Assembly: GCA_900540535.1 (NCBI GenBank)
Contig: UQGM01000001.1
Location: 1 to 64,000 of the forward strand
DNA: 64,000 nucleotides
Source: an uncultured Oscillospiraceae bacterium
GTDB lineage: Bacteria > Bacillota > Clostridia > Oscillospirales > Acutalibacteraceae
Direction of reading: 5' to 3'
This document shows positions 17,573 to 26,854 of this stretch, in pieces. A model generated the notes under the pieces. That model made no database searches. It saw nothing but the letters and a program-made list of their open reading frames with translations, and had not been told where the DNA came from. Position 1 is the first letter of the stretch, and each line of letters starts with the position of its first letter. The translations under genes were made by a program, and so were the position numbers.

Positions 17573-20011
17573 TTATTTATCGTCCTTTTTGTTCTTTTTC
17601 TTTGCCTGCTTTGCAGCAAGTTTCTCTGCTTTCAGCTGAGCTGCATATGCCTCTTTTTCAGCTTCAAGTCTTGCAGCCTCTTCTTCTTCTTTTCTTCTCT
17701 GCTCGTCTGCACGAACCTTTGCCTCATCGTACATGGAAACTATCTCATCATAATGCTGATAGTTTTCTTCCTGAACAACAAGTCTCTTAGCATCAGTGTA
17801 GGGCTTTGCAAGACGTGTATATACAGAGTTCTGCTCAGTTGCATCTTTAATCTTTGCAGCAACTTTCTTTTTCTCTGCCTTAAGCTCTTTGATTGTCTCT
17901 TTGATCTGAAGAACCTTTTCCTTGTCCTTTTCCTTTTTAGCATCGCTGAGCTTTAAGTAAGCATCGGTAAGTGCATCGTTGAGGGCATCCTCTTTTTCAA
18001 AGAGAGGCTCAAATATTGATGTATCAAAAGTTTCGATTTTTCCGTCATGTTTTGTGATTATTGCATGAGCGCATGAACGACGAAGCTTTGCAAGCTCAAT
18101 GGCGTTCTTGCGGATTGCCTTTTCCTGCTCATTTGAAGCGGGAAGAGCTTTTGCTCTTTCAACTTCGTCAGGCTGAACATTTGTAAGACCTGCAAGACCT
18201 GCTGCATAGATTTTCTTTGCCTGCTCAAACTGTACCTGTACAACAGGATCGGAGAACTTATTGAGCTCTTTTACGACAATCTTTGAAACCTCAATTTTTT
18301 CATTAAGCTCTCTTGCTTCCTTACATGCCTTTCTGAGCTCTTTTCCTGTAATACCAAGCTTTGCCTTGATGGCTTTCTTTTTGGATTCAACAGGCTCTTT
18401 TACAGCATATTCATTTGCCTCGTTAATCATATCAATGGCTTCAACAAGATCTCTGTCAGAAAGAGCATTATTACCATAGTCCTCAAAAAGTGCACGAAGT
18501 TTAAGAACTTTAACCATACCCTGCTGCCTTACTTCGCTTAAGTCATAGAAGAAATAGGGTACAACATTTATAATCGCTCCCACAACCGAAAGCATTATAA
18601 GTGCAAGCATAACCTTATCGAAAATGCTGTCAATATACAGAACATCGTAGGTTATAAGCTCTCTTAAGGTTTCTCCTTCCTTAAGATACTTAGTCATTAT
18701 CTGCGTAATTTCACCGGACTTTTGGGCAAGAGTTGTTTCATTAATTCCGCAGGCTGTGTAAACAGTGGGAAGTACGCCACTCATAAGGAGAGTGATAACG
18801 CTGCCTATAAGTCCTACTGTTGAGAACATTCCGTCAATTCTCTCACCGGTGACAAATTGCTGATAATCTCGAATATCTGCATTAAGGCTGGGAGTAAGAA
18901 TATGTGCAAATGCGCCTACAACTCCGTTCATAAACAGGCAGATAAGCACCATCCAAATCATGTTTTCAGGATGTGCTTCTATAATGGGATACATAAGTGC
19001 AATAAAGAATATGTTCATGATGTTTGTAAATACAAGAACATTTCTCTTTCCAAAACGTCGTATTGCAAACGGTGCAAAAAGCATTCCCCAAAATGAAGCA
19101 TTACCATATATAAGACCTATTATTGTAAACTCTTCCGGAGAACATGCTTTTTTGTATTCATATAACCAGTTAAGAATAACACCATATGAACTTTCAAGAA
19201 AACCGAGCCAACCTGCAAGTGAGATAATCCAGAAGTATTTATTCTTTGCAACTGCTTTAAGAGCATCAAAAAATTTAATCTGCACCGCATGGGTTCTTGC
19301 CTGAACTATCTTCTCCTGAGTATTTGCATATACTATAGTGGAAAGCAAAATACCAATTATGGAGAAAATGGGATAAAGAATTCTGTAAAGATTAAAGTTG
19401 GTTATGCTGCCGCCAGTGAGAAATTTTGCAGCTATTGGTATTACAGCTGTTGTTATTGAAGGTGCAATTGAATAAACAATAGCCTTAACTGCTGTTGCGT
19501 CGCTTCGCTCAATGGTATTAGGTGAAAGCACCATTATGAGGTTCTCGTATGAATCATAGAAGAACATATAGAAGAACTGGAAACCTATGTTGAAAAGAAG
19601 GATAATCGCAGCCTTTATGTACTGTGACTCAATATTCTCATAGGGAACCAATACAAAGCCGATTGCAAGAATACAGGTGGGGATACCCATTGACATTATG
19701 TAAGGACGGTATTTACCCTTTTTGTTTCTTGTATTATCGATTATGGTTGCACGGATTGCCGTTGAGGGAAATCCGGAAATAACAGATATAACGTATATTA
19801 CATAAAGTATACCCGGCTGAATACCGATAACGTTACCGATTATAAAGTTATTTACAGCCAATGTAAGCTGCTGAATAACATAAATAAGGAAGTATGCACC
19901 TATACCGCCAACAGCGTAAGACACAATTTCCTTATAAGGCATATATCTTCCGGCAGGGGGGCGCTTCCAGTAGATTTTAGCGTCCGAAATAAATTTTCGT
20001 ATGTTGTTCAC
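17573..20011 (-). CDS. MFS transporter, GPH (glycoside-pentoside-hexuronide) type, with long charged C-terminal extension
   Basis: An 812-residue protein. Residues 1-490 look like a 12-helix GPH/MFS cation symporter (MPYKEIVSYAVGGIGAYFL start, many hydrophobic segments). The remaining 320 residues are soluble and very rich in Lys, Glu and Ala, with helical coiled-coil character, ending KLAAKQAKKKNKKDDK. Ordinary GPH symporters are about 450-500 residues. The start is the GTG at 20011 because GGGAGGAAA is seven bases upstream; an earlier in-frame GTG at 20026 would overlap the RBS. The substrate is unknown, and no enzyme gene is linked. Confidence 0.8.
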   Translation of the reverse strand: MNNIRKFISDAKIYWKRPPAGRYMPYKEIVSYAVGGIGAYFLIYVIQQLTLAVNNFIIGNVIGIQPGILYVIYVISVISGFPSTAIRATIIDNTRNKKGKYRPYIMSMGIPTCILAIGFVLVPYENIESQYIKAAIILLFNIGFQFFYMFFYDSYENLIMVLSPNTIERSDATAVKAIVYSIAPSITTAVIPIAAKFLTGGSITNFNLYRILYPIFSIIGILLSTIVYANTQEKIVQARTHAVQIKFFDALKAVAKNKYFWIISLAGWLGFLESSYGVILNWLYEYKKACSPEEFTIIGLIYGNASFWGMLFAPFAIRRFGKRNVLVFTNIMNIFFIALMYPIIEAHPENMIWMVLICLFMNGVVGAFAHILTPSLNADIRDYQQFVTGERIDGMFSTVGLIGSVITLLMSGVLPTVYTACGINETTLAQKSGEITQIMTKYLKEGETLRELITYDVLYIDSIFDKVMLALIMLSVVGAIINVVPYFFYDLSEVRQQGMVKVLKLRALFEDYGNNALSDRDLVEAIDMINEANEYAVKEPVESKKKAIKAKLGITGKELRKACKEARELNEKIEVSKIVVKELNKFSDPVVQVQFEQAKKIYAAGLAGLTNVQPDEVERAKALPASNEQEKAIRKNAIELAKLRRSCAHAIITKHDGKIETFDTSIFEPLFEKEDALNDALTDAYLKLSDAKKEKDKEKVLQIKETIKELKAEKKKVAAKIKDATEQNSVYTRLAKPYTDAKRLVVQEENYQHYDEIVSMYDEAKVRADEQRRKEEEEAARLEAEKEAYAAQLKAEKLAAKQAKKKNKKDDK

Positions 20012-20044
20012 AATCTTTCCTCCCACAGTTATTTTAACTTGTTT

Positions 20045-20073
20045 AATATACTATATAATGATAAAAAAAGCAA
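20045..20073 (-). promoter_or_regulatory. Candidate promoter for the GPH transporter gene
   Basis: On the minus strand TTGCTT (20068-20073), 17 bases, then TATATT (20045-20050). The 20012-20338 gap is otherwise AT-rich. It holds one inverted repeat, ATTATTCT/AGAATAAT (20200-20220), without a T-tract. Confidence 0.5.
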
Positions 20074-20338
20074 TATATGTGGTTGTTTTTTGTGAAAACA
20101 TTTAAACTTGATGGGTATATTTTTATGTATTTTTCACATATAGTAAAACTTTTTAATAATGTTTAGAAATCCTACTTTTATTAGAATTTCACTCACGATA
20201 TTATTCTTTTAGAGAATAATAAAACAATTTTTACAAGTTTTTGAATTTAAAATCAAAATTATTTCTGAATTTGAAGCTTAATATCATTCTAATTTCATTT
20301 ATGCCGTTTTTTTAAGTATAAATCAACTTACGCTTACA

Positions 20339-21640
20339 TCATTGTGTTTTGGCGGAAAAAATATCGCTCCATTTATAAACCATTCCGGTATATACTATAT
20401 CGTCTCCTGCACCGGGTCTATTGAAGAATATATAGTCCGTGCCAAAGGAGAAATTAGGATTAATAGGAGTATATATTCCTGAACCGCAGGCAAGACGTGT
20501 TTTTCCGCTTTCAAGATCGAAAAATCCTATTGCCTGTGCTCCCTTTGTAGAATCAGTAGGAGTTCCCGCAATAACAGCCTTACTTTCGTCAGAACTTATG
20601 GCGAAAAATTCAATGTTTGAAACTCCCGGATTATTGAGAGTAATTTCTTTTCCCGTTACAAGACTGGTGATAACTGCGGTATTTTTATTCAGAAGATAAT
20701 CTCCTCTTCTTATATAATCCTTTTCGTAATCACCGGTAAACTCTTTGACAACCTTTGCTTCCTTGCCGTAACCGGGAGTTATAATGGCTGAAAAACCTGT
20801 TCCATCACTGTTCTTACGTAAAAACAAAGTGCCTTCATCAACTGTCTTTGCATACATATAGTGGGCATGAGTAACAAGACGATTATAAACTGATCGGTTC
20901 TTTGTATCGAGATCAACATCCAGATTAGGATCCGTTACTGCATAATAACGTGAAGTAAAGAAAACTATTGATTCCTTGGCCGAATCGAGAACCTCATCGG
21001 TAAGCACTGCGTAATCTGAACGCTTTTTACCCTCAAGATCCGTTGAATCGGTGGCATTATTCATGAAACGTGATATTTTTCCTGTTTCCATATTATAATA
21101 GAAAGATTGCTCATAGGTCTTATATTGATTTGAAAAATCTTCTTTGTTTTCATCCATTAAAAGTAAAATATCGCCTTCATCAATAAGATGAGATTCGGGA
21201 AGACTCTTGAATTTAAGGAAGAAATAATCGTAAAAATAAACCCCTGTGTTTCCGTTATTGAGAAAAAGTCCGTATCCGGTTATGTCATCGCCACGCTGAA
21301 GATATGTTATTTCTGCTGTTATATTCTGTCCGCTTACCGGTGCGATAACAGTCTTTTTGCCTGTTGGCTCGATTTCTGTAAGCTTTGAATCTTTATATTC
21401 ATAGAATTTAACTTCTCCAGTATCCGATGATATGGAATAATATACGTTTTCAATATCGCTTTTCTGTATTGAATATGATGAAGTTACTTCTGAATTTTTT
21501 ATGCTGCTCATTGAGATACTTCCCGTCTGTACCTGAGAATCATCTGTATTGTCAGCAGTATACCAAAGAGCAAATATAGCCACTGCCGCCAAAATAACGA
21601 CAGCTGCTGTAATAATCAGCGGCAACTTTTTATTTTTCAA
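20339..21640 (-). CDS. Membrane-anchored extracytoplasmic protein of unknown function
   Basis: A 434-residue protein, not recognised. A short basic start (KNKKLP) is followed by one hydrophobic helix (about 6-28), then about 400 residues predicted outside the cell. The outside part has repeated short beta patterns with YYSISSDTGEVKFYEY, FYYNMETGKISRF and GFFDLESGKTRL, which resemble beta-propeller blades, but no family is certain. The start is TTG at 21640, preceded by AGAAAGGGTGA. It is transcribed separately from the GPH gene. Function is not assigned. Confidence 0.7.
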   Translation of the reverse strand: MKNKKLPLIITAAVVILAAVAIFALWYTADNTDDSQVQTGSISMSSIKNSEVTSSYSIQKSDIENVYYSISSDTGEVKFYEYKDSKLTEIEPTGKKTVIAPVSGQNITAEITYLQRGDDITGYGLFLNNGNTGVYFYDYFFLKFKSLPESHLIDEGDILLLMDENKEDFSNQYKTYEQSFYYNMETGKISRFMNNATDSTDLEGKKRSDYAVLTDEVLDSAKESIVFFTSRYYAVTDPNLDVDLDTKNRSVYNRLVTHAHYMYAKTVDEGTLFLRKNSDGTGFSAIITPGYGKEAKVVKEFTGDYEKDYIRRGDYLLNKNTAVITSLVTGKEITLNNPGVSNIEFFAISSDESKAVIAGTPTDSTKGAQAIGFFDLESGKTRLACGSGIYTPINPNFSFGTDYIFFNRPGAGDDIVYTGMVYKWSDIFSAKTQ

Positions 21641-21664
21641 AATAATCACCCTTTCTGTGTGATT

Positions 21665-21693
21665 ATTATAACCCTCATAAAAATAAAAAACAA
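21665..21693 (-). promoter_or_regulatory. Promoter for the gene at 20339-21640
   Basis: TTGTTT (21688-21693, minus strand), 17-base spacer, TATAAT (21665-21670). Confidence 0.65.
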
Positions 21694-21790
21694 CATACAT
21701 ATTGTGTACAAAACAAATAGGTTTTTTATGTAGAATTTTACAAGTATATTTGCCTATTTGTTAAAAAATCTTTATATTTGTCTGTAAATA

Positions 21791-21819
21791 TTGACTGAAT
21801 GCCAAAAAAGAGCTAAAAT
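21791..21819 (+). promoter_or_regulatory. Promoter for the NAD-dependent epimerase gene
   Basis: TTGACT (21791-21796), 17-base spacer, TAAAAT (21814-21819). Confidence 0.7.
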
Positions 21820-21876
21820 ACTTCGGTAAAAAGATAACAAAGTCGCTTTGTGCGGCAAGAAAAGAAGGAGTAAAAG

Positions 21877-22887
21877 ATGAAGGTATTTATGATTGGTGGA
21901 ACCGGTCTTCTTGGTTCCGCAGCAGCTGCTGAGTTTATCAAAAGAGGTCATCAGGTAAAGTCTATTGCTCTGCCTCCTCTTCCCGAAGGAGCTCCCATCC
22001 CTGAGGAGATGGAAATCGTTTTCGGCAACTATCTTGAGCTTTCCGATGACGAGCTTCGTGACATGATGAAAGACTGCGACTGCTTTGTTTTCGCAGCAGG
22101 TGTTGACGAGCGTGTTGAATTCCCCGCACCCGTTTATGAGGCTTATGAGAAGTACAACATTAAGCCCGTTCAGAAGCTTCTTACAATCGCTAAGGATTGC
22201 GGTGTTAAGAAGGCTGTTGTTCTCGGTTCTTACTTCGCATACTTCGCAAAGAAGTATCCCAACATGGAGCTTACTAAGAAGCATCCCTATATCCGCAGCC
22301 GTATTGAGCAGGAAAATGTTGCTCTTTCTTTTGCTGATGAGAATATGGACGTTGCTATTCTTGAGCTTCCCTACATCTTCGGAACTCAGCCCGGACGTCG
22401 TCCCGTTTGGACAATCCTCATTGAGCAGATTAAGGATATGAAGCCTGTAACCATGTATCCCAAGGGAGGCACAACAATGGTTACTGTTCAGCAGGTTGCT
22501 GAGTCAATCGTTGGCGCTGCTGAGCGTACAAAGGGCGGTAAGGCATGGCCTATCGGTTACTACAACCTTACATGGAACGAGTTCCTTGCTATCGTTCACG
22601 AGGCAATGGGCGTTCCCGGCAAGAAGATCATCAACGTTCCCAAGTGGACATTCCAGCTCTTCGGTCTCCACATGAGAAAGGTTTACAAAGATAAGGGTGT
22701 TGAAGGCGGTATCGATCCCGTAGGTCTTGCTGACATCATGTGCATGAACACATTCATCGACAAGAAATGGTGCGTTGAGCTTGGCGTTCAGGAAGCTGAC
22801 ATTAAGTCCGCTATCTTCGATTCAATCAAGCTTTCCGTTGACGCTGTTAACGGCACACAGCAGCTTCTTGGCATGAAGGGTGAATAA
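21877..22887 (+). CDS. NAD(P)-dependent epimerase/dehydratase (extended SDR)
   Basis: A 336-residue SDR-type protein beginning with the Rossmann motif MIGGTGLLGSAAAAEFIKRGH. The usual YxxxK catalytic pair appears as YIRSR (about residue 146), so the reaction may differ from the standard sugar epimerases. Codon use favours the preferred codons seen in infB and aspS, which suggests high expression. AAGGAG precedes the ATG; the gene has its own promoter and terminator. Its substrate is not identified. Confidence 0.8.
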   Translation: MKVFMIGGTGLLGSAAAAEFIKRGHQVKSIALPPLPEGAPIPEEMEIVFGNYLELSDDELRDMMKDCDCFVFAAGVDERVEFPAPVYEAYEKYNIKPVQKLLTIAKDCGVKKAVVLGSYFAYFAKKYPNMELTKKHPYIRSRIEQENVALSFADENMDVAILELPYIFGTQPGRRPVWTILIEQIKDMKPVTMYPKGGTTMVTVQQVAESIVGAAERTKGGKAWPIGYYNLTWNEFLAIVHEAMGVPGKKIINVPKWTFQLFGLHMRKVYKDKGVEGGIDPVGLADIMCMNTFIDKKWCVELGVQEADIKSAIFDSIKLSVDAVNGTQQLLGMKGE

Positions 22888-22922
22888 TCCTAAGGGATTT
22901 AAAACTTAACAATAACATATTT

Positions 22923-22958
22923 AAAACGGTATGATTTCGGTCATACCGTTTTTTATTT
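22923..22958 (+). terminator. Terminator after the epimerase gene
   Basis: AAAACGGTATGA pairs with TCATACCGTTTT across a 6-base loop, followed by TTTATTTT. Confidence 0.9.
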
Positions 22959-22963
22959 TGCTT

Positions 22964-23190
22964 ACGGTTAGTAAATATAAGTAAAATTTTACCTCGATTT
23001 ACTGCAATTAAATTCTAATACAGTAGACTCATACCATAATACACCTTAATTCAATAGTAAAATATAACATATTTAAGGGCTTTTAGTTAAATCACACAAA
23101 GAATCGAGTAAATCTTTTACTTAAATTTTGAGTAAAACTATTGTATTTTTAGTAAAACGGTGTTAATCTTTACTTGACGGCGAAAGCCAC
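22964..23190 (+). promoter_or_regulatory. AT-rich region with many AGTAAA/TTTACT motifs upstream of GPH-GH42
   Basis: The 341-base gap between 22888 and 23228 holds no gene. It contains repeated AGTAAA half sites and reversed TTTACT sites: at about 22969-22974, 22979-22985, 22997-23002, 23055-23060, 23106-23111, 23116-23121, 23131-23136, 23150-23155 and 23169-23174. GAGTAAATCTTTTACTT (23105-23121) is a partial palindrome. These could bind the regulator of the downstream sugar operon. Confidence 0.4.
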
Positions 23191-23228
23191 GTAGTTCTCG
23201 AGAAAATTTTTGAAAAGGAGAATATGAA

Positions 23229-24605
23229 ATGAACGGAAAACTTTCATGGAAATCCAAACTCAGTTTCGGCATGGGCGCTTTCGGTAAAGATATGGTTTAT
23301 GCCATAGTTTCAACTTTCCTCATGAAGTACCTGACCGACGTGAGACTTGTTGATCCAGCATTTGTAGGCGTGCTCTTTATGGCAGCCAGAATCTGGGACG
23401 CTTTCAACGACCCGTTTATGGGTATGGTAGTTGACAACACTCGCTCAAAATGGGGTAAATTCCGTCCGTGGATACTTATCGGAACAATCCTCAATGCAGG
23501 CGTACTTATTCTGCTCTATCTGGACGTTGATCTTCCCGCAACACAGTATGCAATTTATGTTGCAGTAATGTACGTACTTTGGGGTATGACCTACACAGTT
23601 ATGGACATTCCCTATTGGAGCATGGTTCCCGCTCTCACAGACAACGAAAACGAGCGCAGCCAGGTAAGCGCAATTCCCCGTTTCTTCGCCAGCATGGCAT
23701 GGCTCGTTGTAGGTTCAGGCGGACTTTACATTGTAAAATACATGGGCGACGGAGATCAGATTCTCGGTTTCTCACGCTTTGCAATCGGCGTTGCATTAAT
23801 CTTTATTGTTACTATCCTTCTTACAGTCTTTAACACAAAAGAACGTGTTGTTGCAACAGTAGGCACCGGAGAAAAGACCACTGTAAAGCAGATGATCAAA
23901 GTTCTCGCAAAGAACGATCAGGTTATTGTAATTATGCTTATAGCACTTCTTTTCAATGTAGGCTATCAGCTTGCTAACAGCTTCGCACTTTACTACTTTG
24001 AATATGTCTGCGGAGTTAAGGAAAATCTTTTTGCCGCATACACAGGCGTTGCAGGCTTTGCACAGATGGGTGCTCTCGCTCTGTTCCCGGTAATCTCACA
24101 GAAAATCAATAAAAAGGTTATTTTTGCAACTGCAAGCCTTCTTCCCGTAGTAGGATTCATTATGCTTCTTGCAGTCGGATACATTGCTCCCACCTCCATT
24201 TTACTTGTTGGTCTTTGCAGCGTAATTGTCAACATCGGTATCGGCTTCATGCTTGTACTTATCACAGTTATCCTCTCAGAGGTTGTTGACTACGGCGAAT
24301 ACAAGCTTCACACAAGAAACGAAAGCATCCTTTTCTCAACTCAGACATTTGTTGTTAAGTTTGCAGGCGCTTTCAGCGGACTTATTTCAGGCGTCGGACT
24401 TAAAGCTATCGGCTTTGAGGCAAACGCAGTTCAGAGCGCCGGCACAGTTGCAGGTATGAGAATTATTATGATAGTGATCCCCGCAATCCTCTCACTTCTC
24501 TGCCTTGTAGTTTACAAGAAAGGCTACAAGCTCAATGATGAATTCTATCATCACGTTTTAGCAGTTCTCAGAGGCGAAAAGACAGAAGAGACTCTTACAA
24601 AATAA
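23229..24605 (+). CDS. MFS transporter, GPH-type sugar symporter
   Basis: A 458-residue protein of ordinary GPH length. The N-terminal half contains FGMGAFGKDMVYA and WDAFNDPFMGMVVDNTRSKWGKFRPW, the classic GPH motif D-x-x-x-x-x-x-x-G. Twelve hydrophobic segments are visible. It lies 20 bases upstream of a GH42 gene, so the substrate is probably a beta-galactoside or similar oligosaccharide, taken up with a cation. Confidence 0.88.
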   Translation: MNGKLSWKSKLSFGMGAFGKDMVYAIVSTFLMKYLTDVRLVDPAFVGVLFMAARIWDAFNDPFMGMVVDNTRSKWGKFRPWILIGTILNAGVLILLYLDVDLPATQYAIYVAVMYVLWGMTYTVMDIPYWSMVPALTDNENERSQVSAIPRFFASMAWLVVGSGGLYIVKYMGDGDQILGFSRFAIGVALIFIVTILLTVFNTKERVVATVGTGEKTTVKQMIKVLAKNDQVIVIMLIALLFNVGYQLANSFALYYFEYVCGVKENLFAAYTGVAGFAQMGALALFPVISQKINKKVIFATASLLPVVGFIMLLAVGYIAPTSILLVGLCSVIVNIGIGFMLVLITVILSEVVDYGEYKLHTRNESILFSTQTFVVKFAGAFSGLISGVGLKAIGFEANAVQSAGTVAGMRIIMIVIPAILSLLCLVVYKKGYKLNDEFYHHVLAVLRGEKTEETLTK

Positions 24606-24625
24606 TTCAAAAAGGAGAAATCAAT

Positions 24626-26569
24626 ATGCTTTTGGGCGTAGACTACTATCCCGAACAGTGGGATGAAAATCTCATGGATGAGGATATGGACCGTATTCTT
24701 GAGCTCGGCTCAAATGTTATAAGAATAGGCGAATTCGCATGGCATTTAATGGAAAAATACGAGGGAGGATATGATTTCTCCTTTTTCGATAAAGTAATTG
24801 AAAAGGCAAAGTCAAAGGGGCTTAAAGTAATTTTCGGTACACCAACTGCCACAATGCCCGCATGGCTGGCAAAGAAATATCCCGAAGTTCTTTCACAGTT
24901 TCCCGACGGCACAAAACGCACTTTCGGAGGACGTCATGTATACTGCTTCAGCAGCCATATTTACAAAATGTACTGTGAAAAAATAGTCACGGAGCTCGCC
25001 CTTCATTATAAAGATGAAAAGGCAATTGTAGCATGGCAGATTGACAACGAACTGGGACACGAGGGCAGTGATGTATGCTGGTGCGAAAATTGCCGAAAAG
25101 CATTTAACTCCTATCTTGAAACAAAGTTCAAGGGCGATATAGATTCCCTTAACGAAACCTATGGCACAGCCTTCTGGAGTCAGGAATACAATTCCTTTGA
25201 CGAAATCCCGCTGCCTGCGCCTACTATTACAACCCATAACCCGGCACTGCGTCTTGATTTTGAGAGATTTTGCAGTGACAATATCGAAAGCTTTGCAGAA
25301 ATGCAGGGTGAGATAATCAGGAGAATTATTCCCGATGCAGTAATTATGCACGATTTCCCCGGCGGAGGTCTCGGCAAACACGTTGACTATTCAAAGGTTT
25401 CTTCCCACCTTGATAAAGTTGCGTTTAACAATTACCCTGTCTGGGGAGGACAGAAATACCCAATTGCCCCCAACGAAATAGCTTTCGGACTCGACTATAT
25501 AAGAGGTCTCAAAGGCGAAAACTTCTGGATAACAGAAGCTATTATGGGAGCTCAGGGTCACGACATTACAGGATTTTTGCCAAGACCTAATCAGGCAAAA
25601 ATGTGGAGCTGGCAGGGTATGGCAAGAGGCTGCGACAGCCTTATGTACTTCCGTTACAGGGGAGCTACAAAAGGCGCCGAACAGTTCTGCTACGGTATTC
25701 TTGATGCAGACAACGTAAAAAGACGCCGTTTCTATGAGGTTCAGAACTTTTTCACCGAAGCTAAAAGATATGAGGACGTACTTTCATCTCCCGTAAAGAG
25801 CGACATCTGTATAGTTTATGATTACGATTCCCTTGCATCTTTCCGCATACAGCAGCAGAGCATTCTCCTCGACTGCGAAAACGAAATGAAACGCTATCAC
25901 AAGCTTTTCTATGACGTAAATAAAATGGTAGATGTAATTCCTGCAAGCAGAGATTTTTCTCAGTACAAAATAGTTATCGTTCCCCATATGATAGTGGGAA
26001 AAGGAGATTTTCTCACCCGTCTCAAGGAATATGCTGAAAATGGCGGATGTGTCATAATGACATACCGCACAGCAATTAAGGACGAAAACAACAATCTCAC
26101 TTTCGGAAAGGTGATCCCAGTAGATTGCTGTGATCTTGCAGGAGCTTATATTGAAGAGACGGAAAGCGTACAGGAATATGACTGCATTCCTCTTGCAGGT
26201 GAGGGAGAAAACAAGGGCAAAACAGGAACAGCAGGCATTTTCAGAGATATGCTGGTACCTGAATCCGCCGAAACCCTTTACCGCTATGACGATGATTTTT
26301 ACAAGGGATTTTCCGCAGTGACACGAAACGCTTTCGGAAAGGGCAGAGTTTACTACATGGGCACAACTCCCGATGAAAGCATTCTCAAAGAAATAGCAAA
26401 AGATGCTATGGATTTCACAGGAATTGAAGCCACAGAAAGCCCCGACGGCATCGAAGTTGTAGAGCGTGAAAGTCAGAGCCGCAAAGTGAAAATTATAATG
26501 AACCACAACTACACAGAAGCTTCATATAACGGTATAACCTTAGCACCATTTGAAGTAAAGGTCATTTAA
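24626..26569 (+). CDS. Glycoside hydrolase family 42 beta-galactosidase
   Basis: A 647-residue GH42 enzyme. The acid/base Glu lies in WQIDNELGH (about residue 142) and the nucleophile Glu in WITEAIMGAQGH (about 304). A C-terminal catalytic-linked trimerisation region and small beta domain follow, typical of GH42. No signal peptide is seen, so it acts in the cytoplasm on sugar imported by the upstream transporter. An AAAGGAG RBS precedes the ATG. A terminator follows. Confidence 0.9.
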   Translation: MLLGVDYYPEQWDENLMDEDMDRILELGSNVIRIGEFAWHLMEKYEGGYDFSFFDKVIEKAKSKGLKVIFGTPTATMPAWLAKKYPEVLSQFPDGTKRTFGGRHVYCFSSHIYKMYCEKIVTELALHYKDEKAIVAWQIDNELGHEGSDVCWCENCRKAFNSYLETKFKGDIDSLNETYGTAFWSQEYNSFDEIPLPAPTITTHNPALRLDFERFCSDNIESFAEMQGEIIRRIIPDAVIMHDFPGGGLGKHVDYSKVSSHLDKVAFNNYPVWGGQKYPIAPNEIAFGLDYIRGLKGENFWITEAIMGAQGHDITGFLPRPNQAKMWSWQGMARGCDSLMYFRYRGATKGAEQFCYGILDADNVKRRRFYEVQNFFTEAKRYEDVLSSPVKSDICIVYDYDSLASFRIQQQSILLDCENEMKRYHKLFYDVNKMVDVIPASRDFSQYKIVIVPHMIVGKGDFLTRLKEYAENGGCVIMTYRTAIKDENNNLTFGKVIPVDCCDLAGAYIEETESVQEYDCIPLAGEGENKGKTGTAGIFRDMLVPESAETLYRYDDDFYKGFSAVTRNAFGKGRVYYMGTTPDESILKEIAKDAMDFTGIEATESPDGIEVVERESQSRKVKIIMNHNYTEASYNGITLAPFEVKVI

Positions 26570-26591
26570 ACTGAATACACCAAAATAAAGC

Positions 26592-26628
26592 AAAAAGCCT
26601 GCAATCGAAAAAGGATTGCGGGCTTTTA
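26592..26628 (+). terminator. Terminator after GH42
   Basis: AAAAGCCTGCAATC pairs with GATTGCGGGCTTTT (one wobble) across a 6-base loop, followed by AATTT. Confidence 0.85.
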
Positions 26629-26758
26629 ATTTATAGGGGGTTAAATTGTATTATATGGTTTCTGTAAAAGGGGAATTGGAAAATAGTTTTTCGCCTCTTG
26701 AAAAGGACAAGTCTGCTTTCATTTCCCATATGAAAATTCAGAAATAATAAAATATAAA

Positions 26759-26800
26759 TGCCTGTACTTAAAGTAAAACTCTAAGCACAGGCTTTTTTCT
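26759..26800. terminator. Bidirectional terminator near the GH3 gene end
   Basis: GCCTGTACTTA pairs with TAAGCACAGGC (one mismatch), with TTTTTTCTG on the plus side and TATATTTTATTA on the minus side. It can end the minus-strand GH3 gene (stop at 26855). Confidence 0.6.
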
Positions 26801-26854
26801 GTTTGCCTTAATTGTAATAATATTTGGAATTTTAAAAGTATTCCCTGAGAATTA

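Noticed and set aside
26655..26747. A 30-codon reading frame between two terminators after GH42
   Set aside because: The GGGGG upstream is 14 bases away and the peptide has no recognisable feature; too short to support.
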